From the NCBI GenBank assembly GCA_026168455.1, contig CM047431.1, positions 3,811,603-3,875,602 on the forward strand: DNA of 64,000 bases. Direction: 5' to 3'. Shown in pieces: positions 1-11,315 of the stretch. The notes under the pieces are model-generated. The model was not told the DNA's origin. It was given only the letters and a program-made list of their open reading frames with translations, and made no database searches. Position numbers and translations under genes: made by a program. Source of the DNA: Theocolax elegans. Lineage: Eukaryota > Arthropoda > Insecta > Hymenoptera > Cerocephalidae. The first letter of the stretch is position 1. Each line of letters begins with the position of its first letter.

Positions 1-1
1 A

Positions 2-154
2 ATAGGAGTACAGACTGCTGCCAAAGAAACTGAAAATAATTTCACAATTTCAACACCAACTAGTCATGAATTAAATATTGATGAAACCGGTAAATGCCAA
101 AATTTCTCGGAAAAATGTTTGATAAGAACAAGAAGTGGTAACAACGTAGCGTGA
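2..154 (+). CDS. Open 3' tail of a possible gene, cut by window edge
   Basis: The frame is open from the first bases of the window to TGA at 152-154, about 50 codons. The end is polar and Lys/Arg-rich (RTRSGNNVA), with two cysteines ahead of it. AT-rich DNA with an AATAAA at about 220 follows, which would suit a 3' UTR. I recognise no domain. It may be the last coding piece of a host gene, a transposon remnant or chance. Confidence 0.25.
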   Translation: MGVQTAAKETENNFTISTPTSHELNIDETGKCQNFSEKCLIRTRSGNNVA

Positions 155-978
155 TACTACCAATATTTTGTTACTCATTTCCATTCTAATATAATCTGTT
201 TTAGTTTATTCACAAAAATAAATCTATTTTATTTCATACTTATATAAAGTAAGTAAAGAATTACATTTTTGTGTTTTTACTTTCAGATGTCTCCTATATT
301 ACCTAATCCATTAGAAAATGAAATATTTTTCTTTCATTTATATATATCATTATTCTTCAAGTTTTAGTAAAATGGAGTGCTGTAAACATAATATATAAAC
401 TAAATACTCAGTATTCCCTCTATTCTTTGAAGTTACTATAATGATTAATGTGTAATTATTACATCATGTAACTCAACTAGAAATGTAAAAACGTACCCAT
501 AAAGATACGCATTATATACATAATTCTAATTACACCAATTGTGACAAGGTACTTCATTTTTATCAATATTTTAAGGAGGCTAACCCTTACCTATACAACA
601 TACCTACCCTAAATATTCTTAACACATGTTTCACATTGCTAAGTACTTACCTAACCGCACGCACACATTCATAGCAGCCACATAGTACTCCCAGGACTGC
701 ATAAAAAATCAACAACAGTAGGAAACTTTCTGAGGAACCTAACAGGTTAAACAGTAGCCTTGAAGAACACCAGCTGAACGAGTGTCCGAATGATTGTTTT
801 GTCTTGCACCTATTAAATGATGTATCCATTAGCCGATACGCAGCAAAGACAGCGTTTTTCTTGAAGTAGTTAAGGATCAGTCATAACGATTCGTCTTCGT
901 CGTATTCGATTAGCCGTAGTCATTTACGGCATATATATAACATTATCAATATTAAAGAATAATACGCTCGTGAAATTT
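155..978. other. AT-rich DNA without recognisable gene
   Basis: Non-coding, AT-rich sequence. A 60-codon minus-strand frame at 647-829 is hydrophobic and has no family resemblance. I see no terminal repeats or coding remnants here. Confidence 0.5.
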
Positions 979-1956
979 ATGTTATATTAAATTTAACGGT
1001 CGGTACGAGCCAGAATATATATAAATATTCTTAATCATCAGTCAATGGTGTGCTACAATTCGCAGCCTCTACGCTAAACTGAGTGAATATAAATATTTTA
1101 ATTCTGGAGACTAAGTAAGTTAAATTGAAAATATTATTGTGGAAATAAAAAAAATATTAAGATAACTTTAAATACAAAGATAAAGAAAATGTATGACAAA
1201 ATTATAAATGTAATAACTGTTTCGACCACAATTGCCAGTTGGTCTAGTTAGTAAGGACTGGCAATCTACCTTAGACATTAAAAATTGAATTTATATTGAA
1301 ATAGACCAAGAACAATACTATTGAGTGGGGTATATATATATGTACCTTTAGAAGACTTTATCACTTAAATGTATTAGAAACCAAACAAAACCCCCTAGTG
1401 GATAAAGTTGAAAACAATTAATATTGTTTAATTTGTAATTTTCACCCTCCATTGTTGAATTAGTAGATAGTCGATTGTTGAGGGTCAATAATAAATAAAT
1501 CCAATTTATTTATGTAAGTTCACAACATAAATAAATTGGATTTATTTATTATTGACCCTCAACAATCGACTATTTACTAATCAATTAACTTTGTCTTGGG
1601 TAGGCGCAAACTCGACTACAAACGCCTAAATATGTTTTTATAAATTCAATTTTCAATGTCTAAGGTAGATTGCCAGTGCTTACTGACGTGACCAACTGGC
1701 AATTGTGGTCGAAACATTCATTACATTTATAATTTTCTCCTACATTTTCTTTATCTTTGTACTCAAAGTTATCTTAATAATATTTTCTTCATTTCCACAT
1801 TAATATTTTCAATTTAACTTACTTAGTCTCCAGAATTAAATTATTTATACTCACTCAGTTTGGCGTGGAGGCTACGAATTGTAACACACCATTGACTGAT
1901 GATTAAGAATATTTATATATTCTGGCTCGTACAGGCCGTTAAATTTAATATAACAT
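979..1956. mobile_element. Long foldback (inverted-repeat) element
   Basis: The outer arms at about 979-1305 and 1637-1956 are imperfect reverse complements over some 320 bases. They share blocks such as gttatattaaatttaacgg, the 'ccagaatatat' stretch and the 'gaccacaattgccagttgg' stretch. A second, nearly perfect palindrome sits in the centre (about 1455-1515 against 1522-1580, around 'ttgagggtcaataataaat'). About 140 asymmetric bases lie between outer and inner arms on the left. There is no coding potential, so it is a non-autonomous foldback or MITE-like element. No clear target duplication was found. Confidence 0.8.
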
Positions 1957-2039
1957 TATAATTAGTTTAAAATTTAAATCGGTGTTCCAATTATTTATCT
2001 TATACGTAAGTTCGTAATAATAATAATATATATTTCTAT

Positions 2040-2095
2040 ATTATAAAATATTTGTCCGTCACTGCCGCCGTATCTAAGATTTCAGCATTCTATAT

Positions 2096-2139
<44 letters not shown>

Positions 2140-2455
2140 TTCAAATTTATGTTATTTTAAGTATAGATAATATATGTAATTATTTCGCGCGTAAAAATTT
2201 GTTGTGTATACAACTTGAAAGAATGTAGCTTACTTATTACTGATAAAACTTATAAAATTTCTAAATTTGTACTAAATAATAATAACAGAACTAAAATTCA
2301 ATGTAATGCTCGAAATACAGATGCCAATTTGTTTGAAGATAAAATAAATATTAATCAAGTATAACATATGCTTTATCAAATATCCATATGATATACAATT
2401 AGTTAAAACTTAAATACATTAATTCATAATTCAATACAAAATTTGCATTTTTCAA
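2040..2455 (-). repeat. Family R repeat, copy 1, first part
   Basis: Minus-strand copy of the dispersed repeat seen again at 11755, 32712, 40152, 42826 and 45779. This part holds the R terminus ('gccgccgtatctaagatttcag'-like), an (AC)n/(AT)n tract at about 2097-2145, and the 'aatattaatcaagtataac' segment. It breaks off at 2455, where the piggyBac-type element begins, and resumes at 5325. Confidence 0.75.
2097..2145. repeat. (AC)n then (AT)n microsatellite
   Basis: Uninterrupted CA repeats pass directly into TA repeats. The same compound microsatellite sits at the same place in the other family R copies. Confidence 0.95.
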
Positions 2456-5324
2456 CTCTTTGTTGCACGAATTTTTCTGTTCAGTGAATTTACTTAAAAA
2501 TTGTTACTCTGTGGTTTTTGGGGTCGATGATTACGAATCTGAAGTCATAATTTCGAAATATTCAAAATTAAAATTGCGGATTCAAGATGGCGATTCCAAA
2601 ATTTTTAAAAAATAGATAGACAAGCCTGAAAATATCTACTTGGGGGAATTTTTGATGAAATATTGATGAAATTTTAAAATCTACTCTTTCTTAGCGTAAC
2701 CCAGAGCTAACGACGAGGACGTGAAGAGTTCTAGCTCCATTTTTTTCGTTTTTTTTGTTTTTGTTTTTTTTCACGTTTTCAAAATTTTTGTTTTTTTTTG
2801 TTTTTTGAATTTTTTACATTTTTTTCATATTGTTCCTTGATTATGCCCAAAGTTTTATGAAGTAAATATCAGTCTTGAATGAGGCGTGGTAACTGGGAAA
2901 ACAATTTCTATCTGGTAGAAGACACAGTGGTACATCGCAGGTCATACATTTCCATTTTGATCTTCTTTCATCTTTTTTCGTACTGCAATGAGTACATCGT
3001 TTATAAGTATCACTAAAAATAGGCATGTGAGACACTTGACTACGTCTTTTCTCCAATGATATCTGTGATTTCCGATATTGAAAATCATTTGAGGTATGAG
3101 ATTGGCGCTTTCTACTTTTGGGATTTGGAATTATATGTCCAACCATTTGTTCTATTAAAGTTAATCGAAATTTTTTCAAAGTCAACGATGGTGTTATACC
3201 CTTTCCCTTGTACAAAATGAATGCATTACTAATTGCAAGGTCAAGAAAATGCCAAAATAATCTAAACCACCACTTTTTAGATTTACGATCAATTTTATAA
3301 GTTGAAATAAGTCGATCAGCATAATCCACATAGCGCATATGTTTATTATAATCTGAAGAGATGACAGGACAATTGATAGATTTTAAAGATCCATCTTTTT
3401 GTCTACGATCTACGGTACTTACTTCAGAAGGATCATGATAATTCGATAAAAAATAAACCGGTTTCTTATCCATCCTCTTGATCCAGGTAAGACCTGTATT
3501 TGTAGTCTTGAATACATACTCTCCCATGTCCATTTTTTCATCCGATTTTTTACCTTTTGCATTTATGGTAGTCCAACACGAGTTTGTCGTATTGTACCGT
3601 AAGCAAAGATTTTAACTTGTTTCAAATATAAAAGGAGTTGAACCCCTGTAAAAAAATTGTCAAAATATACATGATGATTACCTCCAACAAGTTCACTTGT
3701 CAAGTCTTTTACTACTTGTACTCCCAATTGTTTTTCAGTACTATCTGCTTTTCCAGTATAAACTTGGAATTGACATACAAAACCAGATTCATCTGCCCGA
3801 GTCCAACACTTATATCCGCGCTTTATAGGTTTAGCAGGCATATATTGCTTCATGCTACTTCTTCCTTTGAACTTTATCATAGACTTGTCAACAGATTGGT
3901 ACTTACTCGGCTTGAAATTTTCTTTGAAGGTTTGAGAGAGCTCATCCAAAAATGGTCTTATCTTATATAATTTATCGTAATTTGGATCATCTTTTTTTGG
4001 TTCCTTAGAGTTATCATTGATATGCATGTGAGATAAAAAAAAAGTAAATCGATTGACATTCATGAGAGAAGAAATATAAGGGTCATGAAGTTGATGATTA
4101 TCACTCCAATAATCACGACAAGATGGTAATTTTTTTATTCCCATCATAATATTTATCCCTAGAAATATCTTCAATTTTTCTCTCGTAATAGGTTCAAATT
4201 ACTCTTTTTTTACATGGCATATAGATTTGTTTAGAAAGGGTTTCGAAATATAACATTGACTTGAATCACCTACGTCTTTTTCTGTTGAATCCTCATCTTC
4301 AGCATTATTCTCAACACTAGAATCATTCTCATCTGTAAATGACTTTGAGTTCACATTCTCTTCTTCATTATCAAAATGATGAAGACCATTAAGTGACTCT
4401 AAGATAAGGAATTCTATATCAGTAGGAATTTCTGATATATTAATATTTTTTTTCCGCATGTTTGTGACTGACCATCGAAATGAAAACTCTCGAATTTGTA
4501 AAGACGACTTTTATAGAAAAATGTACTTACATATAATTTCAAACGGGAACGTACAACTTTATCAAAAAAATGTCAAATCAATTATATTATGGGTCATAAA
4601 CAAAAATATTTTACTTATGTTCTATTACACTTATTACAAAGAAAAGTATACGGAAAAAAAACAATATCCAAACACTATTTCAACAAATTATTTGCATTAT
4701 GCCATAATTTTAATATCAGATTCGTAATAAAAAAATCGCCAAATTCCGTAAATGCCTACATTACCAAAATAAATGTAAGTTCAATTTTTTTTGGTTGTAA
4801 AAAAATCGTTATACATACGTTCACCTATTACAAACAAAAAAAAATTAAAAAAAAAATACAAGAAAACCAAAACACTATTCCGACTCATTATTTACAAATG
4901 TATAATTTTAATATTAGATCCGTATTAAAAAAATCGCCAAAATCCATAAATGCCTATAATATCAAAATCTCGTACATCTCTTTAAAATTTTGGAACCACC
5001 ATTTTGCTTTAAATATTTTGAAATTCTAACTTCAAATTCGTAATCAGCGACTCCAAAAACTCCCAAGTACAGGTTTTTAATGTATTTTGTCGAATAGGTT
5101 CTTCAAAAATGAATTCTTTTGAAAAAAGGCATTTTTTATGTTTGTTTATTTATATAACAATTATTATAAACAATTATGTCAAAAAAACTATATTCCTATG
5201 TTCTATTAATATTAGATTAGCTAATGAATAAAAAACCCGATCGAAATACGTACCAATTTAATTAAATAGCAAAAATCTGAAGTTTTCTTGGTGGGAATGC
5301 TTATTCCTACTGTAAAACTAAGAG
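2456..5324 (-). mobile_element. piggyBac-type DNA transposon, decayed
   Basis: The element interrupts family R. The right side is followed by ttaa (5325-5328). The left side is preceded by tcaa, which may be a mutated TTAA. The ends read ctctttgttgcac and, on the other strand, ctcttagtttta, so they are weak inverted repeats. A stronger subterminal inverted repeat lies inside: about 2515-2555 against 5010-5060, around 'gattacgaat'. Two further related blocks at about 4700-4760 and 4905-4970 share 'aaaaaaatcgccaaa'. The transposase remnant is on the minus strand in the middle. TTAA targeting and the transposase agree on piggyBac. The exact ends are inferred. Confidence 0.75.
2841..4459 (-). pseudogene. 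piggyBac transposase pseudogene
   Basis: The three minus-strand pieces form one piggyBac (DDE_Tnp_1_7) transposase in family order. The N-terminus is acidic and rich in Asp/Glu (4459 to 4199). The catalytic core (4195 to 3563) carries motifs such as FLGINIMMG, DKSMIKFKGRSS and YFDNFFTG. The C-terminus (3533 to 2841) ends in a cysteine-rich zinc-binding region with CTHCS and CMTCDVPLC. An in-frame TAA at 4199-4201 separates the first two pieces in the same frame. After the core there is another TAA at about 3563 and then a frameshift before the last piece. Transposase would cut and paste the element at TTAA; this copy cannot make a full protein. Confidence 0.92.
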
Positions 5325-5539
5325 TTAAGATAATTCTGCTAGAAACAGTAATGACAAAAGAAATTTCATATTTTAACAGTAGTAATATGAATTATGAATT
5401 ACATTTGAAAAGTTTTCAAAAATTATTAATTTAAGAGAATTTGCTATCCGATAAAATATTACAATTTATAATGTTAATGATTGAAATAAAATTTCAGAAT
5501 TGCATGGATATTTAAGTGGGTAGAAAATAATGTATATTT
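5325..5539 (-). repeat. Family R repeat, copy 1, middle part
   Basis: The R sequence resumes after the piggyBac-type element ('taagataattctg...aacagtaatgacaaaag'). It runs to 5539, where a solo LTR interrupts it. Alignment by eye with the R copy at 45779-46500 shows the same order of blocks. Confidence 0.75.
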
Positions 5540-6220
5540 TGTGACGGAAATCACCAAACAATTTATTTACGATGAATAGAATATTTAAATTCACTAATTG
5601 TCAGCCGTCGGAGCCTTTGGTATGTAAAGGCCAACCGACGACACTTTTTATCTTGATTCGAGTGTACAATTACGAGCGCAATAATACGTAGGGATCAGAG
5701 CGCGAGAGTGTATGTGTGAGTTTTCCATCTCTCATGCTTTTATCGGAAAAGCAGGCGATTGCTTTATTAGTGTATAACTGTCCGCTGATCAAAGCGGATC
5801 AGTAACTTAAACTGGAAGTACCTCTTGGTGAGTCGAGGGTACCCACGCCGCTAGGACTAGTCATAAGACTCTGTGCATGGTTTTGGCGAAGCAGGGTCGA
5901 GTACGTGGCTCCGGTCGGGCAACTGTGTCTCGTGTGTGCGCGAGTGCTGATGTGTGTTAGTGCTTAAGGACGGGGTCATGCGCGAGTGCAAGCGCGGTTT
6001 GCGGAGTGCTCGCTGCGGCATTGGGCCGCCTTACTCAGCCGACGTCTAACCTCCGTTCTACGTCCCAGCGAACTTGTTCCTGGCGACACTTGTCGGCAAC
6101 GTTCGCGAAATAAATTAATTATGAACGCGGTATGGGGCAACGTGGCCCAACAGTTGATTAATAATTACTGAAATTAATTATTATTTTTAAAATCACCTGG
6201 TACGCGAATACCACGTTACA
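5540..6220 (+). mobile_element. Solo LTR (family D), 681 bp
   Basis: It starts TGTGACGG and ends CGTTACA, with the same 4-bp flank ATTT on both sides (5536-5539 and 6221-6224). It lies inside family R, which continues cleanly on either side. It resembles the larger copy at 24021-25701: shared 'gtcggagcctttggtatgt' region near the start and the 'gcgaaataaat' / 'gcaacgtggccca' region near the end. It is shorter because the middle is missing. No internal coding region is attached, so a solo LTR left by recombination is the simplest reading. Confidence 0.85.
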
Positions 6221-6690
6221 ATTTATATAAAATAGTATTTTAAATAAACAAATATATATTTGTTAGAAACAGAAGGTTATTTGAGAGATGAATTTGTTTA
6301 CAATAATCAAAATAAATATGTTGTTTCCATAAGTAACGGGAAAAATAAATTAATTTTATAACTATGAATCAAGCGTAAATTTTAAAAGAGGACGCAAATT
6401 ACGAATTACAGGAGTAATAGAAGACACGAAATACGAAAATGTATTATCTTAAGAAGAAAATTTGATTACTCTAAAGTACAAAATATTGACGACATAGAAC
6501 TTTTGGACGATGATCCTTCGCCATTAAATAAATTAATTTTAAAAAGTAGTTACTAAATACTGCAATTTAGTAAGTATATGCTCTTCAATATTTTTGGTAA
6601 CTTAATTTTTCATTACAATTTATAATTATTAAAATATACAGTTAAAGTTTAAAAGAATTCATATAGTTTAAAATTTACAGTTAGTATTTA
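6221..6690 (-). repeat. Family R repeat, copy 1, last part
   Basis: Continuation of R after the solo LTR, with the block 'cagaaggttatttgagagatg' and the 'gatgatccttcgccattaa' block common to all R copies. On this strand short open stretches read like a decayed protein (EGYLRDEFVYNNQNKY; VQNIDDIELLDDDPS). I do not recognise the family. Confidence 0.7.
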
Positions 6691-6692
6691 AT

Positions 6693-7686
6693 ATGCATCC
6701 ATGAATGCTTGAAGCAAGGGCATTTCTTTGGGTCAGCGATCCCCTTGCAGTGGCAGATCGGACACCTCGGCTCCTTTGTGACACTTGTTTCGCTCGTGGA
6801 GAGCTGAGGCTAAAGCCTGGTTTCCAATACGGCGGCTCTTATTTTGACGTCGTCCAGCTGCTGGAGACGTCTATGTTCTTCAAGAGCCTTCCTGTAAGCT
6901 GCTTCAGTCCTCAGCCGCTGCCGGCTCTCCTCCTCGCGCTTCAGTTCTTCGGCGGCTGCCTTTTCCTAGGCCTGGCGCTGCTTGACACGGAACGTGGCCA
7001 GGACCTGACGTTCATTCTTCAAGTCCTGGACTCGATCACCCCAGACGCCTTGGATTATAGGAGTCGTAGGGTGGGTCTCAGCGGAGATCTCAAAATTGGC
7101 CAATGTTTTCTGTTCGGCTACCCGTAGCTGAACCCTCAGAGCCTTTATCCTCCTAAGGGCAGCCTTAGTCTCCTGCCACTCTTCCTCTTCTGTCTGGGCT
7201 CCCGGAATCTCTTAACGCCTCAGACGTTCCAGGTAGAGACCCTTTGGAGTGGGGTCGACGGAGTTGGGGTTTAGGAGTATAGGGTTACGGCGCTGGAACC
7301 TCCCGCGGATCCGACGGAATTGGGATATATAACCACTCCCACAGACGCTCTCCTCTTGTTTCCATTTTTCATTGCCAGAAGGGTGTGTCGGCGGAGGTGG
7401 AAGCGGAATGGTCCCCTTTACCTGGGCCTGACAGTCCGCAGAAGTGGGCATGTAAGCCGTGTCCTGGCCCCGACCATCGTCCAGGACCTCTACGAGGACG
7501 ACAGCAGCTCAATTCCACCTAGTCACGGCGGTGCTCTTTTTGAAGCTGCTGCTGCTGCTTCCGGTCCAGAGAGATGAGGACGACTGACAACATGTCATCC
7601 GCCTGTAGCTCACCATGGCTAGACAGGGTGCCAATCATCCTGGCAAGGAGGGACTCCAGAGCCTCCTAGTCAACTTCGATGATCAT
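6693..7686 (-). pseudogene. Third ORF of gypsy element (ORF3-like), broken
   Basis: Minus-strand remnant lying just downstream of the integrase remnant. It begins near 7686 with MIIEVD, then LLARMIGTLSSHGELQ. This parallels the start of the third ORF at 38529 (MLIQFDSEQLKLLVARLIQSG). Further on it is rich in Glu, Lys and Gln with coiled-coil character, as in the other copy. Several stops and frameshifts break it. Function is unknown; the position after pol is where errantiviruses carry env, but no signal peptide or membrane segment is visible here. Confidence 0.55.
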
Positions 7687-7739
7687 CTGCAACCTAATTA
7701 AAATCTCAGGTTATGTTCCATCATGTTCAACGATATCAT

Positions 7740-9139
7740 TTATAATCGTTTGGCTTTGAGCCAGGAGGACGCCCTCGTCCTCGTCTTAAGAATACCATTT
7801 TGGGCTTTGCATCGGTATGCTGGCTTACTGGGGATCGGCGTTTCACGGTCGCCGTTGCTTTCCGGGGACGACCACGTGGTAGTTTGGGATGCGCGATACC
7901 AGTCTAAGGAGGTACGTGACATCTCGCGCGGATTACACCAAGTTCCCTTACCAGAGGATTCGCTCGCATTATTCTCCCTCGCAGAACAGTATTGGCTTGC
8001 TACAGGCGTCTTACACATCGCCTGTTGATCCCTCGGCGGTTCAGATTGCGTAGGTTGCCCTTCATCGGTTGATTCGGCATCTATTTCGGGGACGCATCAC
8101 GTCAGATGCTCATTGTGAGATAATTATTTGTCCCCTTGATCATCCTGCATAACATAGGTGTTCATACTTTTCCTGCGAACGATCAAATATGGTCCGGTAT
8201 ACTTCGGAGCAAGCTTAGCCGAGATACCTTGTAGGCTGGACAAGAGGATTCTGTTGCGTTTCCACACCAGATCTCCTACCTCGAATTCCGCTGGCTTTCG
8301 TCACGAGTTGAAGATTTCGGCTTGCCGAGCCTTGCTGGCAGCCAACTGACGATTTGCGTTCTCGTGCAGTCTTGGCAACTGTTTGATTTTGTCGTTCCAA
8401 TCCTACAGTCTCTGGAAATCAAACCGTTGTTAACAAGCTGTTCTCGCTCTCAACGAGTTGTACTCGATGCTTCAGGTTGGCGACCGTAGTTCAGCATAGC
8501 TGGGCTACGTCTAGTAGACTTTTGCACCGCTGTGTTTAGTTTAAAGACTAAATCTGGTAGCTTATCGTCCCAGTCGCTGTACTTATCCTGGATATATGAC
8601 GCCACTATCGTCTTAAGGGTCCGATTGTCCCTCTCGATGGGATAGACCTGAGCGTGATAAGGCGGTGTCGCCAAATGATAGACTTTCCTGGCTTAGAGGT
8701 ATTCGTCTACGAGTTTATTCTTAAACTCGGTTCCGTTATCCGAATGGAAAACTTCTGGTGTGCCCAACCGGTTAAGCACTCGTTGGTGCAGCTCGCGTAC
8801 TATTGTCTTCGCGTTAGCTTTTCTTATTGGGATTGCTTCAATCCAGCGCGTGAATAAATCCTGGAATACTAGAATGTATTCGTATCCTTTGGCTAGAACG
8901 TGGAGGCGGGCCGGTGATATTTCCTGCTATCATCTGCCATGGTCTGTCCAGTTGACGGTGACCCATTAACCTTAAAGAAGCTCGGTGTTCGACCTTACAT
9001 TGCTGGCACACTTGACATTGCTAAATGTAACCCGCAACTTCGGTCTAGAACCGTGGCCAATAATAATTCTGGGCCACAAGTGCGAATATCTTCTCCCTTT
9101 CGAGAAGACCAGCTGAAGGGTCATCATGGCACTCTCTAA
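7740..9139 (-). pseudogene. Gypsy integrase pseudogene
   Basis: Reading the minus strand from 9139, the order matches the integrase at 36943-38416. First comes the zinc-binding start (ECHDDPSAG...), then YYWPR and CQVCQQCKVE. The core follows, with the DNGTEFKNKL motif (about 8700-8740) and NRTLKTIVASYI with PAMLNYGRQPE (8450-8674). The C-terminal tail ends in AT-hook-like RGRPRK and RGRGRPPGSK near 7750-7860. Stops and frameshifts occur throughout, and one stop follows the D-N-G motif closely. Upstream pol parts are absent: at 9139 the homology ends abruptly against a plus-strand fragment of another element. Confidence 0.85.
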
Positions 9140-9217
9140 AAATAGAGCAAAAGAACCAGCCAAAGACCTTCCCACTGTACAACAAGCCCACGAAGAAATT
9201 GAAACGATAGTCAATTC

Positions 9218-9795
9218 ACAAGGGAAGTACTTGACCTCCGGGAAACGGATCTTATCCTAACTTTGATATGTATTTTGTAATATAAAAATATGAAGAAACC
9301 CAATGTATTACTTGCCAATAGCTACTTTTACGAAAGTTATTTGCCATCTAACAATAATTTCAATGAAAAGTCAAACTCAAACCAAAAGCCAAAAGAAAGT
9401 TGAGTTCAAGTAGATATAATTCAAAAAAAGTTCAAATTGCTTAATTTGGAACAAAACTATAAAAAAAATAAAAAATTAAAGAAATTTTAACTAAAATTTA
9501 TTTTTCTTAAAAAAATTATTTTTTCTTTTGGCCTAAAATTCTTCAATTTCTTATTTTCTTCATAATTTTGCTCCAACTTGAGCAATTTAAGCTTTCTTTT
9601 AAACCATATCTACTTGAGCTCAACTTTCTTTTAATTTTTAGTTTAAATTCGTTTCAATATTCATTTTCGAATTATAAGCGATCAAAGTGGAAGTAATGGT
9701 AAGTAATAACTTGGCCTACTGCATATTTCTATATGTAAAAGATATACCAAAGTTAGGATAAGATTCGTTCCCCGGAGGTCAAGTACTTCCCTTGT
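9218..9795. mobile_element. Foldback element, about 578 bp
   Basis: The termini are near-perfect inverted repeats of about 50 bases, starting acaagggaagtacttgac and continuing through 'ggatcttatcctaactttg'. A second, weaker inverted pair lies inside (about 9380-9450 against 9565-9640, around 'agttgagttcaagtagata'). It splits the reading frame of the gypsy fragment. There is no coding capacity. No clear target duplication was seen. Confidence 0.8.
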
Positions 9796-10340
9796 TAGAC
9801 AAAAGGTTACAACCCATGGAAGAAGATAATTTGAACAACGAATTTGACGAATCCTGGGAAGAAAAGGATGTTCACGAAGTACCAAACGAGTAAAAGAAAT
9901 TTATTCAAGTTAAAGATCGACTCTTTATAAGAAAAGATAATTACATGTATTTTATAACTACAAAGGGAGTACCTTTAGACGAAGGATCCAGAAATTGGGC
10001 TTCATAATTATTATTACCTCATTTTTTCAACTTAAGTCCGGGTGTAATAAGAATAAATAACAAAAACGGAAAAATTCATTTTGCTATGGTTTTACGTGAC
10101 GAAGAGTGACTGAGTACTTAAGAAATTATTAACCATCTAAAAACATATCTATTCAATTCGAAAAATATTATATTAAAAGAAAAACTATGTTCAATAAGTA
10201 TCGCAAAGAGCAAATTTATTGAAAACGTTTCATGGAATAAAATTTTGTAACAAACTTGTTTAGAGTTCATAAAATGTGTGGAAGAAATTAATAGGGATCT
10301 ATAAACGTATAAAACAGCGTTTCTATTAGTCTAATATTAA

Positions 10341-10489
10341 CCCTTAGAGTACCGCCGTGATGCACATATACATCATGCTCCGACTGGCAAACATTTAGTT
10401 TTAGTTTGGGTCAAAATTGGAGACCTATCATCACTTTTTCATACAAACAGTACTCATTAAAAATTCCTAAAATTCCGGTACTCTAAGGG
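10341..10489. mobile_element. piggyBac-like MITE, 149 bp, with TTAA duplication
   Basis: Perfect 14-bp terminal inverted repeats CCCTTAGAGTACCG, flanked on both sides by TTAA (10337-10340, 10490-10493). CCC ends and TTAA duplications are the mark of piggyBac-superfamily elements. The inside has no coding sequence. Its ends differ from those of the piggyBac at 2456-5324, so another element must have mobilised it. It interrupts the integrase start of the gypsy fragment. Confidence 0.88.
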
Positions 10490-10612
10490 TTAAGAAAGAC
10501 GTGCAAAATAACTTCAAACATTGTTCAACTTGCCAACCAAAAGAAATTAGTTCGCATTAAAACTAAACAACGTATGATAATAATAGATACTCCATACTGG
10601 GCTATGGAATCT

Positions 10613-11137
10613 TGCGACGAGGTATTCGCGAACCCGATAACAATGATTAATTTTAATAATTAATAATAATCTTTGGGCCGCGTTGCCCAATACTGCGAAC
10701 ACAATTTATTTATTTCGCGAAGGTTGCCGGCAAGTGTCGCCAAGAACAGTTTGCTGGGACGCATGGTAAAGAAGATTCAGGCGATCCTCCTTCCCTCGAC
10801 ACGATTAAATTATAAGATAAATATGTCGACGGGAGCGGGAAGAACACAATAACTACTCGAAATATTAATTAAAAATAAAAGCATTTATTATTGTTTAACA
10901 ACAAAATGGGTCATCCAGGCCTCGTGCCGCGACAATTTTGAAGCGCGCGGGCGTAAGTCCCGGGAAGCCTGCCGGATCGAGATCCTCGCCTGCGGCAAAC
11001 TTTAGCTTCCAGCACCCGCTGTTCGGAAACTGGCGTACCCAAACACTCTTTCACTCAACAATCATACGCTCGGGGGGGGGGGGGGTCACGGTATTATACA
11101 TTGACTTACCGGTCGACGCCCCGAAGATGGCCCACCT
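10613..11137 (-). mobile_element. LTR family D fragment, minus strand
   Basis: Reverse-complement match to the LTR at 24021-25701, including its 3' end (ends CGTCGCA on the minus strand), the 'gcgaaataaataaattgtg' region, and a run of G at about 11072-11085. That run corresponds to a run of C in the other copy. The match fades near 11137, so the LTR's 5' part is missing. Confidence 0.75.
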
Positions 11138-11315
11138 AGGAACTCCTTGTTATTGACAAATGTACATACACAGGCAATGTTGCAGAGTGTTTTCTAGCTC
11201 CCTGTAAGTCCTTCTAGCTCCTTGAAAAGATTTTCTTGCTCCTTGGAAAGTCTTGCTAGCTCCGAAGATGATATCTAACTATATATAACGCTAATCAGTG
11301 GTACCACGTTCGTAT
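11138..11315. other. Short anonymous stretch with 'tagctcc' repeats
   Basis: Contains several spaced copies of 'ctagctcc' (11195-11265) and the palindrome gtggtaccac at 11298-11307. No gene is recognised. Confidence 0.4.

Larger units (their letters stand above)
9140..10612 (+). pseudogene. Gypsy pol fragment: post-RNase H region, macro-like domain, integrase start
   Basis: The reading runs LSKNRAKEPAKDLPTVQQ (about 9130-9215), is cut by a foldback insert, and resumes as LQPMEEDNLNNEFDE (from about 9805). Next comes VKDRLFIRKDNYMYFITT, a hydrophobic/charged stretch with NGKIHFAMVLRDEE and EKLCSISIAKSKF, and finally CSTCQPKE with KTKQRMIIIDTP (10510-10590). The last part is the zinc-binding end of an integrase. 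The middle has the layout of the macro-like domain some insect gypsy Pols carry between RNase H and integrase. The same kind of domain occurs at 57930-58310. In-frame stops (9891, 10003, 10110 region) show decay. It ends at an LTR inserted at 10613. Confidence 0.6.
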
